DNA from: Candidatus Altimarinota bacterium
Lineage (GTDB): Bacteria; Patescibacteriota; Gracilibacteria; UBA1369; 2-02-FULL-48-14
Direction: 5' to 3'
Length of the DNA stretch: 64,000 bases
Assembly (NCBI GenBank): GCA_015485665.1
Contig: WFTC01000002.1
Span: 1-64,000 of the forward strand
The notes beneath the pieces were generated by a model. That model saw only the letters and a list, made by a program, of their open reading frames with translations, did no database searches and was not told the origin of the DNA. The position numbers and the translations under genes are program-made. Shown piece by piece: positions 7,263-16,334 of the stretch. Numbering within the stretch: position 1 is the stretch's first letter; the number at the start of each line of letters is the position of its first letter.

Positions 7263-10200
7263 ATGGCCCAGTCTGTGACTCTTCCGGACCCAGTTGCTGC
7301 CGGAAATAAAGCAAAAAAAGCAAAGGAAATCAAAACTCCGAAAGCCGCAAAAATTGAGAAAACAAAGCCAAAAGGTTTGCGTATAAAACGAGTATTCACT
7401 ATGTCTGGCTTGGATGCTTTTGACATGATAGATTTTGAAAAACGAAGCTCAAAAATTACTGAGCCAGATGGAAGCATTGTTTTTGAAATGAAGGATATTG
7501 AAGTGCCGACTTCATGGTCTCAACTTGCAACAGATATTATCGCACAAAAATATTTCAGAAAAAGAGGCGTACCGGGTGCTGGGCATGAGAGCAGTGCAAA
7601 ACAAGTTATGCATCGTGTAGCTCACACAATCAGAATTTATGGAGAAGAAAGAGGTTATTTTGCAAATTCACAAGAGGCTGAAAACTTTGAACAAGAACTG
7701 AAATATCTAACAATCACACAAAGAGGGGCTTTCAATTCACCAGTATGGTTCAACTGCGGACTTTTTGCCGAATATCAAGTAAAGGGCGACAGAGGAAATT
7801 TCGCATGGGATTTTAGCAAAGGAAAAGTGGTGGAAATAGAAAATGCTTATGCACGCCCTCAATGCAGCGCTTGTTTCATTCAAAGTGTAGATGATTCTCT
7901 AATGGGCATATTTGACCTTATAAAAAATGAAGCAAAGTTATTTAAATACGGATCCGGAACCGGCTCTAATTTCTCAAACATCAGATCACGTTATGAAAAA
8001 CTATCAGGCGGAGGTACTTCTTCCGGACTTATGTCTTTTCTTGAAGTATTTGATAGAGCTGCAGGAGCAATAAAATCCGGAGGTACCACCCGCCGAGCTG
8101 CAAAAATGGTGGTTTTAGATGTGGATCATCCGGAAATTTTGGATTTTGTTCAGTGGAAAGTTAAATCTGAAAATAAAGTGAGAGCTTTGGTTGCTGCAGG
8201 ATACAGTTCCGATTACCGTGGTGAAGCTTATCGCACCGTATCTGGTCAAAATTCAAACAATTCTGTTAGAGTAACGGATGAATTTATGAAAGCTGTTGAA
8301 AAAGGAGAAAAGTTTTGGACAAAAGAACGTGTTTCCGGTGAGAAATGTCAAGAAGTGGATGCACGGGAACTCTTTGAAGAAATCTGCAAAGCTGCTTGGG
8401 AATGTGCAGATCCTGGACTACAATTTGACACAACTATCAACGATTGGCACACAGCTGCAAATACCGGACGTATAAACGGATCCAATCCTTGCTCTGAATA
8501 CATGTTCTTGGATGACACGGCATGTAATTTAGCCTCTTTAAACCTTATAAAGTATATTAATGAAGATGGCACATTTGACGTGGAAAGTTTTAGACATGCT
8601 GCAAGAATTTTCTTTATTGCTCAAGAAATCTTGGTTGATCTTTCATCTTATCCAACAGAAAAAATAGCAAAAAACAGCCATGATTACCGTCCGCTAGGTC
8701 TAGGATATGCAAATTTAGGGACTTTGCTCATGTACATGGGTCTTCCTTATGACAGCGAAGAAGGAAGGTCAATTGCATCTGCAATAACAGCCATAATTCA
8801 TTGTCACGCATTCACTGTATCCGCTGAAATTGCAAAAGTTATAGGTCCTTTTGCGAAGTATAAAGAAAATAAGAGTTCAATGCTAAGAGTCATGAAAAAG
8901 CATCAAGAAGCCGCTCACAATATAAATAAAAAACTATGTCCGAGTTATCTTTATAATGCCGCTTGCGAAGATGCAGATGAAATGGTGAAGGCAGGTGAAA
9001 AATACGGCTATCGCAATGCACAAGCAACCGTACTTGCACCAACAGGAACAATCGGTCTTTTGATGGATTGTGATACAACCGGAGTAGAACCTGAATTCTC
9101 TTTGGTTAAATGGAAGAAATTGGCGGGAGGCGGATATTTCAAAATAATAAATAACAGCATCAAACCTGCACTAAAAAAACTTGCTTACAACGAAGAACAA
9201 ATACGTGACATTATGAATTATGTAATGGGGCACGGAAGTCTTGAAAATGCGCCCTATGTCAATCCAACCGAACTTAAAAAACTAGGCTTTAGCGATAAAC
9301 AGATAAAAGAAGTAGAAGATCATGTAAAAACATCTCGTTCTCTAGATGAATGGACTCCTCACGCAAATATTGAAACACTGCAAAATGCTGGGCTTAAAAT
9401 GAATGAAATTTTAGAAGCAAAGCTATTCATTGAAGGCTCACAAACTATGGAGGGAGCACCTCACCTCAAAGATGAACATTTGGCAATTTTTGATTGTGCC
9501 AATAAATGCGGTAACGGAAATCGTTACATAGCTCCGCTTGGACATGTGAAAATGATGGCAGCGGTACAACCTTTCCTCTCAGGAGCTATATCTAAAACGG
9601 TAAACCTTCCGAATGAAAGCACACGTGAAGACATTCACAATATTTATATGGAGTCATGGAAGTTGGGACTTAAAGCAGTCGCTCTTTATAGAGACGGATG
9701 TAAAGAAAGCCAAGCTTTAAGTAGTAAAAGCGATTCAACACTGAAAATGAATAAAGTATCTGATGCTCTCCCGAAAGGAGCGGTTCTACGTGGAAGCAAA
9801 GTTGCACTTCCAACCAAACGAAGAGGCATTACAATAGAAAGCAATATTGCCGGACAAAAAATCTATTTGCGAACAGGTGAATATGCCGATGGCAGTCTTG
9901 GAGAAATCTTCATTGATTCTTTCAAAGAAGGTGCATCTTACAGAAGCCTACTCAACTGTTTTGCTGTTGCTGTATCTATAGGTCTTCAATATGGAGTACC
10001 TCTTGAAAAATATGTAGATTCCTTTAGTTTCACACGCTTTGAGCCAAGTGGCATGACAAACCATCCAAATGTAAGAACATGTACTTCAATTGTTGACTTT
10101 CTGTTCAGAGTTCTTGGCATGGAATATCTTGGGCGCACAGATTTTGTACATGTAGCTCCGGAAAATACACAACGCGATTTCAATAAAGCTCAAGGTGCAA

Positions 10201-10394
10201 TTCAGGCTGCAATTATGAATGAAGCATCAAGTGCGCAAGAAGAAGTTTCAACACAACAAAAAGACGCTCTAAATAAACAGCTTAGTTCAATGATGGGAGA
10301 CGCTCCGGTCTGTACATCTTGCGGTCATATTACGGTACGTAACGCATCTTGTTACAAATGTCTTAACTGTGGAACGAGTATGGGCTGTAGCTAA
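7263..10394 (+). CDS. nrdJ: Class II (adenosylcobalamin-dependent) ribonucleoside-diphosphate reductase
   Basis: NrdJ reduces ribonucleotides to deoxyribonucleotides without oxygen or a separate radical subunit, using adenosylcobalamin. The 1043-residue protein has FNSPVWFNCG at about residue 157, the active-site NPCSE motif at about residues 407-411 followed by CNLASLNL, and APTGTIGLLMDCDTTGVEPE in the barrel. The C-terminal 40 residues carry CTSCGH and CLNCGTSMGCS, cysteine pairs like those that re-reduce the active site. The first 45 residues are lysine/alanine-rich and probably disordered. It is transcribed alone and ends at a strong terminator. No B12 synthesis genes are in the window, so the cofactor may be scavenged. 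Confidence 0.95.
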   Translation: MAQSVTLPDPVAAGNKAKKAKEIKTPKAAKIEKTKPKGLRIKRVFTMSGLDAFDMIDFEKRSSKITEPDGSIVFEMKDIEVPTSWSQLATDIIAQKYFRKRGVPGAGHESSAKQVMHRVAHTIRIYGEERGYFANSQEAENFEQELKYLTITQRGAFNSPVWFNCGLFAEYQVKGDRGNFAWDFSKGKVVEIENAYARPQCSACFIQSVDDSLMGIFDLIKNEAKLFKYGSGTGSNFSNIRSRYEKLSGGGTSSGLMSFLEVFDRAAGAIKSGGTTRRAAKMVVLDVDHPEILDFVQWKVKSENKVRALVAAGYSSDYRGEAYRTVSGQNSNNSVRVTDEFMKAVEKGEKFWTKERVSGEKCQEVDARELFEEICKAAWECADPGLQFDTTINDWHTAANTGRINGSNPCSEYMFLDDTACNLASLNLIKYINEDGTFDVESFRHAARIFFIAQEILVDLSSYPTEKIAKNSHDYRPLGLGYANLGTLLMYMGLPYDSEEGRSIASAITAIIHCHAFTVSAEIAKVIGPFAKYKENKSSMLRVMKKHQEAAHNINKKLCPSYLYNAACEDADEMVKAGEKYGYRNAQATVLAPTGTIGLLMDCDTTGVEPEFSLVKWKKLAGGGYFKIINNSIKPALKKLAYNEEQIRDIMNYVMGHGSLENAPYVNPTELKKLGFSDKQIKEVEDHVKTSRSLDEWTPHANIETLQNAGLKMNEILEAKLFIEGSQTMEGAPHLKDEHLAIFDCANKCGNGNRYIAPLGHVKMMAAVQPFLSGAISKTVNLPNESTREDIHNIYMESWKLGLKAVALYRDGCKESQALSSKSDSTLKMNKVSDALPKGAVLRGSKVALPTKRRGITIESNIAGQKIYLRTGEYADGSLGEIFIDSFKEGASYRSLLNCFAVAVSIGLQYGVPLEKYVDSFSFTRFEPSGMTNHPNVRTCTSIVDFLFRVLGMEYLGRTDFVHVAPENTQRDFNKAQGAIQAAIMNEASSAQEEVSTQQKDALNKQLSSMMGDAPVCTSCGHITVRNASCYKCLNCGTSMGCS

Positions 10395-10419
10395 ATTGCA
10401 GCCCTCCCACGCACTTATA

Positions 10420-10450
10420 AAAAAACCCCTGCTCCACGCCGGGGTTTTTT
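10420..10450. terminator. Bidirectional rho-independent terminator
   Basis: AAAAAACCCC (10420-10429) is perfectly complementary to GGGGTTTTTT (10441-10450) across an 11-base loop. The A/T tracts on both sides let it stop transcription from nrdJ and from the convergent gene whose stop codon touches its right edge. Confidence 0.9.
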
Positions 10451-11346
10451 TATGTATTAAGCAATTTTTCCATATAATTAATCAAATGTTCTTCATTACA
10501 GAGTAAATATGAATGTGTTTTAAGAAAATCGATGAAATTAGAAAGTATTTCTTTTATATCTGAATCACGAAAACAATCTGTTAATCTACTATCTATATCT
10601 AAAAATTCATAAAAATATGAATCATTAAATGCACACATCATTACTACCATCTTATAATTAACAAAAAATGCAGTCACTAAGTTTTTTCTAAAATTTTCAT
10701 GCTGACACAGATCTTGACCATGCTCTTTTAAGCAAAGCAAAATCTTATTTAAAGAATTAATAGCTGTTAAATAACATTTCACATCAACATCTAAGATACT
10801 AATCAATGCATCACACAAACGCGAATCTGAAGAAAAATCATGCTGAGCATTACCGAGAAATTTTAACAATGTCTCTATAGACTGTATCTGGTATGTCTTT
10901 TTATTTATGAAAGTGGTATCGATAGACCTATCATAAAATAAACTAGGTCTGGACTGTGATATCATCAAAATTATTCTATAAAAACCTGCTTGATACATAT
11001 TTCCAGTGATAGGAAATTCATTGAATGCCAACTTAAGTCGTGAAAGAATAGCAGCTAATCCATAATGCTTATTGCAAAATTTATTATTATTAAATTGATC
11101 TATTACAAATGCTTCTAAAGTATAAAGTTCCATACCTTCTGCATAACCATTTAAAGTCCACTGAAAATACTTCATACTAGGATTAAATTCATCAGAAGGA
11201 TTGGCTTGGTAATACTTCAGAACATACCAATCTACACAATACATAAATCTTCCTATTTCTTTATAATCTTCCCTCCTAATCCCAATGCTGTCAGGCGGCC
11301 CATCTATCTTCGTTTCTCTTTCTGAACTTAAACTATCCAAACTCAT
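10450..11346 (-). CDS. Unrecognised 298-residue protein
   Basis: I do not recognise this protein. It appears soluble, helical and rich in Asn, Phe, Tyr and Ser, with no signal peptide or membrane helix. Segments such as FMYCVDWYVLKYYQANPSDE and YFQWTLNGYAEGMELYTLEAF suggest a compact all-alpha fold. The coding region is more AT-rich than nearby core genes. It diverges from the unrecognised gene at 11559 and ends in the nrdJ terminator. The start at 11346 is the first in-frame ATG. Confidence 0.6.
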   Translation of the reverse strand: MSLDSLSSERETKIDGPPDSIGIRREDYKEIGRFMYCVDWYVLKYYQANPSDEFNPSMKYFQWTLNGYAEGMELYTLEAFVIDQFNNNKFCNKHYGLAAILSRLKLAFNEFPITGNMYQAGFYRIILMISQSRPSLFYDRSIDTTFINKKTYQIQSIETLLKFLGNAQHDFSSDSRLCDALISILDVDVKCYLTAINSLNKILLCLKEHGQDLCQHENFRKNLVTAFFVNYKMVVMMCAFNDSYFYEFLDIDSRLTDCFRDSDIKEILSNFIDFLKTHSYLLCNEEHLINYMEKLLNT

Positions 11347-11558
11347 ATCTGTTGTGGATTAAATCAAGAAAGCATTATAACTGAAAAATTTGGTAAAAGC
11401 TATAAAATCCATTATACATAGATTTGGCGCATTTCCAATTTATACATTGCCCAGCTTAAAAATTTTTGAAAAAGTGAAAAATAATGAGTTTTTCTCTCAA
11501 GGTTTGTTAAAATTTGCCAATAGCAAGGCTTCTCGTTACTTTAAAAATATCCATTTAA

Positions 11559-12875
11559 ATGAATACTTCACAATTACATAATACTACACATAAAATTAAT
11601 ACTTCCTCAAAAGCAAAAATTATAGTTAAAGAAGCAATGAATGCTTTAGGCATACAGAAAAATATGCAAACAGACCCTTTAACTATGCAAAGCATTCTTA
11701 ATGAATTAAATCTTCACGATTTTAAAACAACTTTCACTCCAATTAAAAAATTTCTAAATGAAGTGGTGAAAAAACCAATGAGCCTAAAACCAATGTTAAA
11801 CAGCATTGAACATGGCTTAATAAGTAAACACCCTGCCATTATTGAATTCTTGGAGCTTGCATTGGAGAAAAATTGGCTTAAAAAAGGTGAATGTGTCAAA
11901 AAATCTTTGCAAATAACATTTATACTGGAAACTATTACTGCAGCCATGTGCAATAATCATGCTTTCCTTATAGAAACAGAAAATCATTATAGATCAAAAG
12001 AATTAGAACTTGGACTTGATAAGAAAAATATATATAAAACAGTTAAAAATTCTTGGGGAAAGTTTCATGACCTATTTAAAGTTGCAAAAATAATGGCATT
12101 AGATCCCATAATGATCTATTTCAGACTGCAAAGAGGATTAGGTGATTCTTTAATATCTATTCCAGAACTAAAAAAACTCCATAAAGAGAATAAAATCAAT
12201 TATTTTGAATATAAATTATTATATAAGCTCTGCGATAAATGTTCAGACCCTGCAAACAAACTGGTACGAATAAATATTTTTGAAGCAGGAATAACAGAAT
12301 ATAAACGAGGATTTAAAATGAATGCAATCAGTGCATATGTCTTAGCCGAAGATTTAAAACAAAATCCACCTTATGCAATATTTAAAAAAAGATCAGTAAT
12401 TCCGGATAAAGATCCAAACCCGTTTTATGGAGAAATTACAAAGAAAAAAGATAAATTTATTAACATTGATGCTGATCAAGATTGGGTTAGTTTATATATA
12501 ACTTGGAATTTGGCTTTTATACTGGGCAATCTTAATAATTTAGATTTACTGTTTCCAAAGTTGTTAATGCCATCAATAATTAATGCAAAAAGTAACAATT
12601 TTCTTGGTGTGAGAGTTGTATCACTTTGGCTATCCATCAATCATTTCCTGTTCCGAGATTCAGAAGGAAAAAAGCTTTTTGGTCCGAAAAATAAAAAAGA
12701 AATGGCACAAGCCTGGGGTGAAATAAATAAAAAATATGCCTTTGATTTAGCAAAAAATAAAATGGCAACACCTAAACAAAAAATTTTAGACGAATACCGT
12801 AGTTTTTTCACGCATCCTATTTATAAAATGTTTTTATTGGTAAGCGGATTCTTCAAAAGAACTTGCAGATTTTAA
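11559..12875 (+). CDS. Unrecognised 438-residue protein
   Basis: I do not recognise this protein. It is lysine- and asparagine-rich and appears soluble, with one hydrophobic patch near residues 300-320 (VSLYITWNLAFILGNLNNLD) and a basic C terminus ending FFKRTCRF. No enzymatic motif is visible. Like the divergent gene on its left, it is AT-rich, and the two may be lineage-specific. The ATG at 11559 is chosen because the small open frame upstream (11390-11581) starts with TTG and resembles no protein. Confidence 0.55.
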   Translation: MNTSQLHNTTHKINTSSKAKIIVKEAMNALGIQKNMQTDPLTMQSILNELNLHDFKTTFTPIKKFLNEVVKKPMSLKPMLNSIEHGLISKHPAIIEFLELALEKNWLKKGECVKKSLQITFILETITAAMCNNHAFLIETENHYRSKELELGLDKKNIYKTVKNSWGKFHDLFKVAKIMALDPIMIYFRLQRGLGDSLISIPELKKLHKENKINYFEYKLLYKLCDKCSDPANKLVRINIFEAGITEYKRGFKMNAISAYVLAEDLKQNPPYAIFKKRSVIPDKDPNPFYGEITKKKDKFINIDADQDWVSLYITWNLAFILGNLNNLDLLFPKLLMPSIINAKSNNFLGVRVVSLWLSINHFLFRDSEGKKLFGPKNKKEMAQAWGEINKKYAFDLAKNKMATPKQKILDEYRSFFTHPIYKMFLLVSGFFKRTCRF

Positions 12876-12920
12876 ATATTTACGCTTATCTTTCATTGAA
12901 AGAAAATATTTTTAACAACC

Positions 12921-14480
12921 ATAAATATCAATACTTCAAGCAAATTCAAATTTAAAAAAATCAATTTATTTATACTTCTAAGTCTTACTCTACTGCTTGG
13001 TGCATGCAATACACAACAGCCCCAAACAGATAGTGCCTCTTCCATTGAAGATAAAGTTGTTGACCTGCAAGAAGAAAGATCCAAAAGACCTCCTTTCATA
13101 AGGGAAAACACTAAAAATGAAGAAAAGCAGACATCGGAACAATCTTCATCTGAAAAAGATTCTCCAAATCTGGAGCTTTTATCATTGGCAACTCGCATTG
13201 AAAAAGGAGATCAAATAAGTATAAGCATACCAACTGGCGAATGTGCGGACACAACCGGAACTCCAATTGTTGTAAATGATTATCTTATATATTCAATTAA
13301 CGATGAAGAATCTTCAAAATGCCAAGGGTCAAGTCCATATGCGGACAAATTATTCGCTTTAGATTTGAATACAAATGAGTTATATGCTGCAGCAGATTTA
13401 AAACGCTCTGAATCTACTCCTGTTTATGTGCCGGAAGAAAACCTAATATTCGTAACGGTTTTGCAAAACGGAGCTTATTATATGCTTGATAGCAATACAT
13501 TTGAAATCATTGCACAAGGAAGATCCATTCAAGCCTCCAGTGATTCATCTGCAAGCTATTTGAATGGCAAATTCTTTTTTGGCACAATAAATCACCCCAA
13601 TCCAATTTGTCAAAATCCTCTTCGCGCTGACTGTGGAGCATTGTTCTCCATAAATACACTTGGCGAGCAAATAAAAAAACTGACATATAAAGAAGGATTT
13701 AGAGCTTGGGTAACGGGAGCACCAACCACAAACGGAGAATTTATTTTCACAGGAGGCGGCACTCAAGTTAAAGGTCAAGACGATGAAGAGTTCCTTTATG
13801 GCTGCAATATAATTAAAATGGATGAAAATCTGAACATATTGGCAAATGCAGATCCTGATCAAAAAGGCTGTAAAGAAGTTGGGATGTTGGAATCTGCAAT
13901 TGTTGGTGAAGTATCTCTAAGCAATGAAAGTTTATGGGTACAAGTCCTTGGACCAGGTGATGAACGTGAAAAGCTATCAGTTATTCAATATGACTACGAT
14001 CTCAATGAGATTTGCAGGGCTGAGTTTCAAGGTACAAAAATGTGGGGTGGCGCAAATTTTTACCAAGCACCAACCATTGACAAAGATGGCAATGCTTATG
14101 TGACATATCAAGTTCCGGCAAACAGAAGTAGGAAAGCCAAGCTTTATAAAATAGATCCTGAGTGTAATACGAAAGTGATTGCAGAAACAGACTCTCAAAA
14201 TCTCCAAAGTCCAACTTTGGCTGATGATCAATATGTATTATTTGCAAACGATAATACTCTATACATATATACAATGAATGGAGATGTGTTTAAAAAATAT
14301 CAACTAGCATCTGAAGCAGGAGTGAAATCCGCACCGGTCATCAATGATGGCGTGATATATGTTCTACAAATGGATGGAACTCTGAATATTATAAAAAATT
14401 CAGGTCTAAACGGATACGGTGAAGCTTTTTGGCCACGCTTCAGACATGACAACAATGGTAGCGGCAGCTTGATGATGTAA
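12921..14480 (+). CDS. Secreted lipoprotein with PQQ-like beta-propeller; non-canonical start
   Basis: The frame runs open from just after a TGA at 12897 and encodes a clear lipoprotein signal: KFKFKK, a hydrophobic INLFILLSLTLLL stretch and the lipobox LLGAC with the cysteine codon at 13005-13007. A Ser/Glu/Lys-rich linker of about 50 residues and then repeated propeller-like blades follow (NDYLIYSIN, YADKLFALDLN, YGCNIIKMDENL, GDVFKKYQ, PVINDGVIYVLQMDGTLNII). There is no ATG, GTG or TTG between the upstream stop and the lipobox. The ATA at 12921 is given as a placeholder start; a point mutation or a rare start codon would explain it. The first ordinary start is the TTG at 13185, which would lose the signal. 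It probably sits on the outer face of the membrane as a binding scaffold. Confidence 0.65.
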   Translation: MNINTSSKFKFKKINLFILLSLTLLLGACNTQQPQTDSASSIEDKVVDLQEERSKRPPFIRENTKNEEKQTSEQSSSEKDSPNLELLSLATRIEKGDQISISIPTGECADTTGTPIVVNDYLIYSINDEESSKCQGSSPYADKLFALDLNTNELYAAADLKRSESTPVYVPEENLIFVTVLQNGAYYMLDSNTFEIIAQGRSIQASSDSSASYLNGKFFFGTINHPNPICQNPLRADCGALFSINTLGEQIKKLTYKEGFRAWVTGAPTTNGEFIFTGGGTQVKGQDDEEFLYGCNIIKMDENLNILANADPDQKGCKEVGMLESAIVGEVSLSNESLWVQVLGPGDEREKLSVIQYDYDLNEICRAEFQGTKMWGGANFYQAPTIDKDGNAYVTYQVPANRSRKAKLYKIDPECNTKVIAETDSQNLQSPTLADDQYVLFANDNTLYIYTMNGDVFKKYQLASEAGVKSAPVINDGVIYVLQMDGTLNIIKNSGLNGYGEAFWPRFRHDNNGSGSLMM

Positions 14481-14513
14481 AGACTCTGCCAAGATGCCAA
14501 TGAAAACAAAATC

Positions 14514-14542
14514 TTGACTTCCAACCAACACTACTCTAAAAT
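14514..14542 (+). promoter_or_regulatory. Strong sigma-70-type promoter resembling the rpmH promoter
   Basis: TTGACT (14514-14519) and TAAAAT (14537-14542) are 17 bases apart. The bases after the -10 box (CTCCGAGC) nearly repeat those after the rpmH -10 box (CCCCGAGC). It drives the small basic protein at 14569. Confidence 0.7.
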
Positions 14543-14568
14543 CTCCGAGCCTTACTCGCAATAAAAAG

Positions 14569-14742
14569 ATGACAAACAGAAACAGCAAAACTCATGCTTT
14601 AGTAGATGCAAACTCATGGCGCCCGAAATCAGGTCGCCGTAATCCTGCTTGTGGAGCAAATAAGAGAAGAATAAGAGCAAGAGAAGCAAGTGCACTTAGA
14701 CATGAGAAAATCAAAACGGCACTTGCGAAAGGCAATATATAA
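14569..14742 (+). CDS. 57-residue highly basic protein, unknown
   Basis: This small protein begins MTNRNSKTHALVDANSW and has about a third Arg, Lys and His, including NKRRIRAREASALRHEKIK. Such composition fits an RNA- or ribosome-binding protein, but it matches no ribosomal protein that I know. Its promoter is almost a copy of the rpmH promoter, suggesting high, growth-linked expression. The ATG is 27 bases after the -10 box. The gene ends 21 bases before ftsQ and may be co-transcribed with it. A single pair of tryptophan and cysteine residues (W18, C28) is present; a zinc site is unlikely. Confidence 0.6.
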   Translation: MTNRNSKTHALVDANSWRPKSGRRNPACGANKRRIRAREASALRHEKIKTALAKGNI

Positions 14743-14763
14743 AAACACATTCATACTATGTAG

Positions 14764-15717
14764 ATGTCATTGCTCTCTGCGCTAAGAAAGAAATTTAAAA
14801 AAAAAGGTCGCACACGTCATGCGGCTTTTCGTGATTATAGAAGTGCAAATACTCACAAAACACGGAAAAGACCAATAAATCCAAAAATAAAAACCCAAAC
14901 AAAATCTAAGAAAGGACATAAAAAGCAAAGATATAAAGCCGTATGGAAATGGATGAAAATTATTATATTTTTGGCAATTATAATTTTTTTACTGCGGCTA
15001 CTTTTCTTTTCAAAATATTTTGCAATCAATTCTGTTGAAGTCAACAGTGACAGTGATTTTATTCTTGAAGAAAAGCAAGCAGTAACTCTTTATTTACAAA
15101 ATGTCTTGGGTGATAATTTGCTAAGCTTCAACAGTCAAGAGCATGAAAATTACTTGTTAAAAGAGTATCCAAACATTAAATCCATAAAAATCAAAAAGGA
15201 TTTTCCACGTAACCTACTGGTTAACTTGGAAAGTTACAGTGATTCGGCAAATATACAAATCACATATGAAGATGGCGGTAAACAATTTTTTATTGTAAAT
15301 GAACTGGGAATAATTTCTTCAGTGGGAGCAAGTAATGAATATCTCCCCACAATTGTTATGGATGTAACTGGAACGGATCTTGAAATAAAGGAGGAAAATT
15401 CCACCCTGATTTTAGGAGAAACTCTTTTGAGTCAAGAAATTTTAGAGAAACTACTGGAAACGGAAAAAGATTTTGAAAGTAAATTTAACGTGCAAGTACT
15501 AGAAGTTTATTACTTAAAACGTGCTCGTGAAGTGCATCTTTACACTGAACGTGACTTTTTTGTTTGGATAGACCTGACACAAGATATTGGAATGCAACTA
15601 AATAAATTGAAAAAAGCAATGACCAAACTTAATATTTACGAAGAGCCTCTACTTTACATAGACCTGCGCATTTCTGGACAAAACGGAGAAAAAGTAATAT
15701 ATAAAGTGAGCGAATAA
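14764..15717 (+). CDS. ftsQ: FtsQ/DivIB-type cell division protein
   Basis: FtsQ links early and late divisome proteins at the septum. The 317-residue protein has a basic cytoplasmic tail of about 60 residues, one membrane helix (IIIFLAIIIFLLRLLFF, about residues 62-78) and an extracytoplasmic region. That region opens with a POTRA-like domain: FAINSVEVNSDSDF, then a long helix and IKSIKIKKDFPRNLLVNL, as in FtsQ. The rest fits the beta domain. No ftsA or ftsZ lies beside it, so the symbol rests on fold and topology rather than context. Confidence 0.75.
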   Translation: MSLLSALRKKFKKKGRTRHAAFRDYRSANTHKTRKRPINPKIKTQTKSKKGHKKQRYKAVWKWMKIIIFLAIIIFLLRLLFFSKYFAINSVEVNSDSDFILEEKQAVTLYLQNVLGDNLLSFNSQEHENYLLKEYPNIKSIKIKKDFPRNLLVNLESYSDSANIQITYEDGGKQFFIVNELGIISSVGASNEYLPTIVMDVTGTDLEIKEENSTLILGETLLSQEILEKLLETEKDFESKFNVQVLEVYYLKRAREVHLYTERDFFVWIDLTQDIGMQLNKLKKAMTKLNIYEEPLLYIDLRISGQNGEKVIYKVSE

Positions 15718-15738
15718 CAAAATTAAACTAAAAAAAAC

Positions 15739-16326
15739 ATGCAAACGGAAAGCCCACTTGAGAAAGCACTACGTCTTGTTGAAAATGCTGAAGCTGCTTT
15801 AAAAGCCGCACGACTTTTATTGAAAGAAGAGTCAGAAGCACCATTCACAAAAGTTTTGAAAAAACCGGAAAAGAAAGAGTCAATTTCATATCAACAAGGT
15901 GAAACACAAATAATTGAAGGTTATTTTGATGGACAAAATATGATAGGCCCAAATGATAAAATCTTTCCTGTACCTGCAAATTATGCAAGTAAATCAAAAT
16001 TAGTGGAGGGTGATAAATTAAAACTCACAATCATGCCAAACGGAAGCTTTATTTATAAACAAATCTCACCGGTTGAAAGACAAACTCTAAAAGGAACTTT
16101 AATCAAAGAGGAAGGTCAATTTTTAGTGGCGGCAAACGGAAAAAACTATCATGTTTTATTAGCATCCGTTACTTACTACAAAGGAAACATAGGAGATGAA
16201 GTTACTTTGATTGTTCCAAATGATGGAAATTCTCAATGGGGAGCAATTGAAGCAATAATTCCTCATGTTGAAAGACATACAGATGCTTTATCGGAAATAG
16301 AAGTAAAAGACGAAGATTTATTCTGA
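15739..16326 (+). CDS. Unrecognised 195-residue soluble protein
   Basis: I do not recognise a named domain. Residues 1-35 form an alanine-rich helix (KALRLVENAEAALKAARLLL). The rest looks like two beta-rich domains: one with DKIFPVPANYASKSKLVEGDKLKLTI-type strands (about residues 55-110) and a second with TLKGTLIKEEGQFLV (about 115-175). The acidic end is EIEVKDEDLF. The layout, a helical handle followed by small beta barrels, is reminiscent of nucleic-acid-binding or ribosome-associated proteins, but this is only an impression. It follows ftsQ by 21 bases in the same direction and may share its operon. Confidence 0.6.
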   Translation: MQTESPLEKALRLVENAEAALKAARLLLKEESEAPFTKVLKKPEKKESISYQQGETQIIEGYFDGQNMIGPNDKIFPVPANYASKSKLVEGDKLKLTIMPNGSFIYKQISPVERQTLKGTLIKEEGQFLVAANGKNYHVLLASVTYYKGNIGDEVTLIVPNDGNSQWGAIEAIIPHVERHTDALSEIEVKDEDLF

Positions 16327-16334
16327 AAAGAATA

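Noticed and set aside
11390..11581. A 63-codon open frame before the 438-residue gene
   Set aside because: TTG start, no family resemblance, overlaps the next gene's start by 23 bases, no promoter specific to it.
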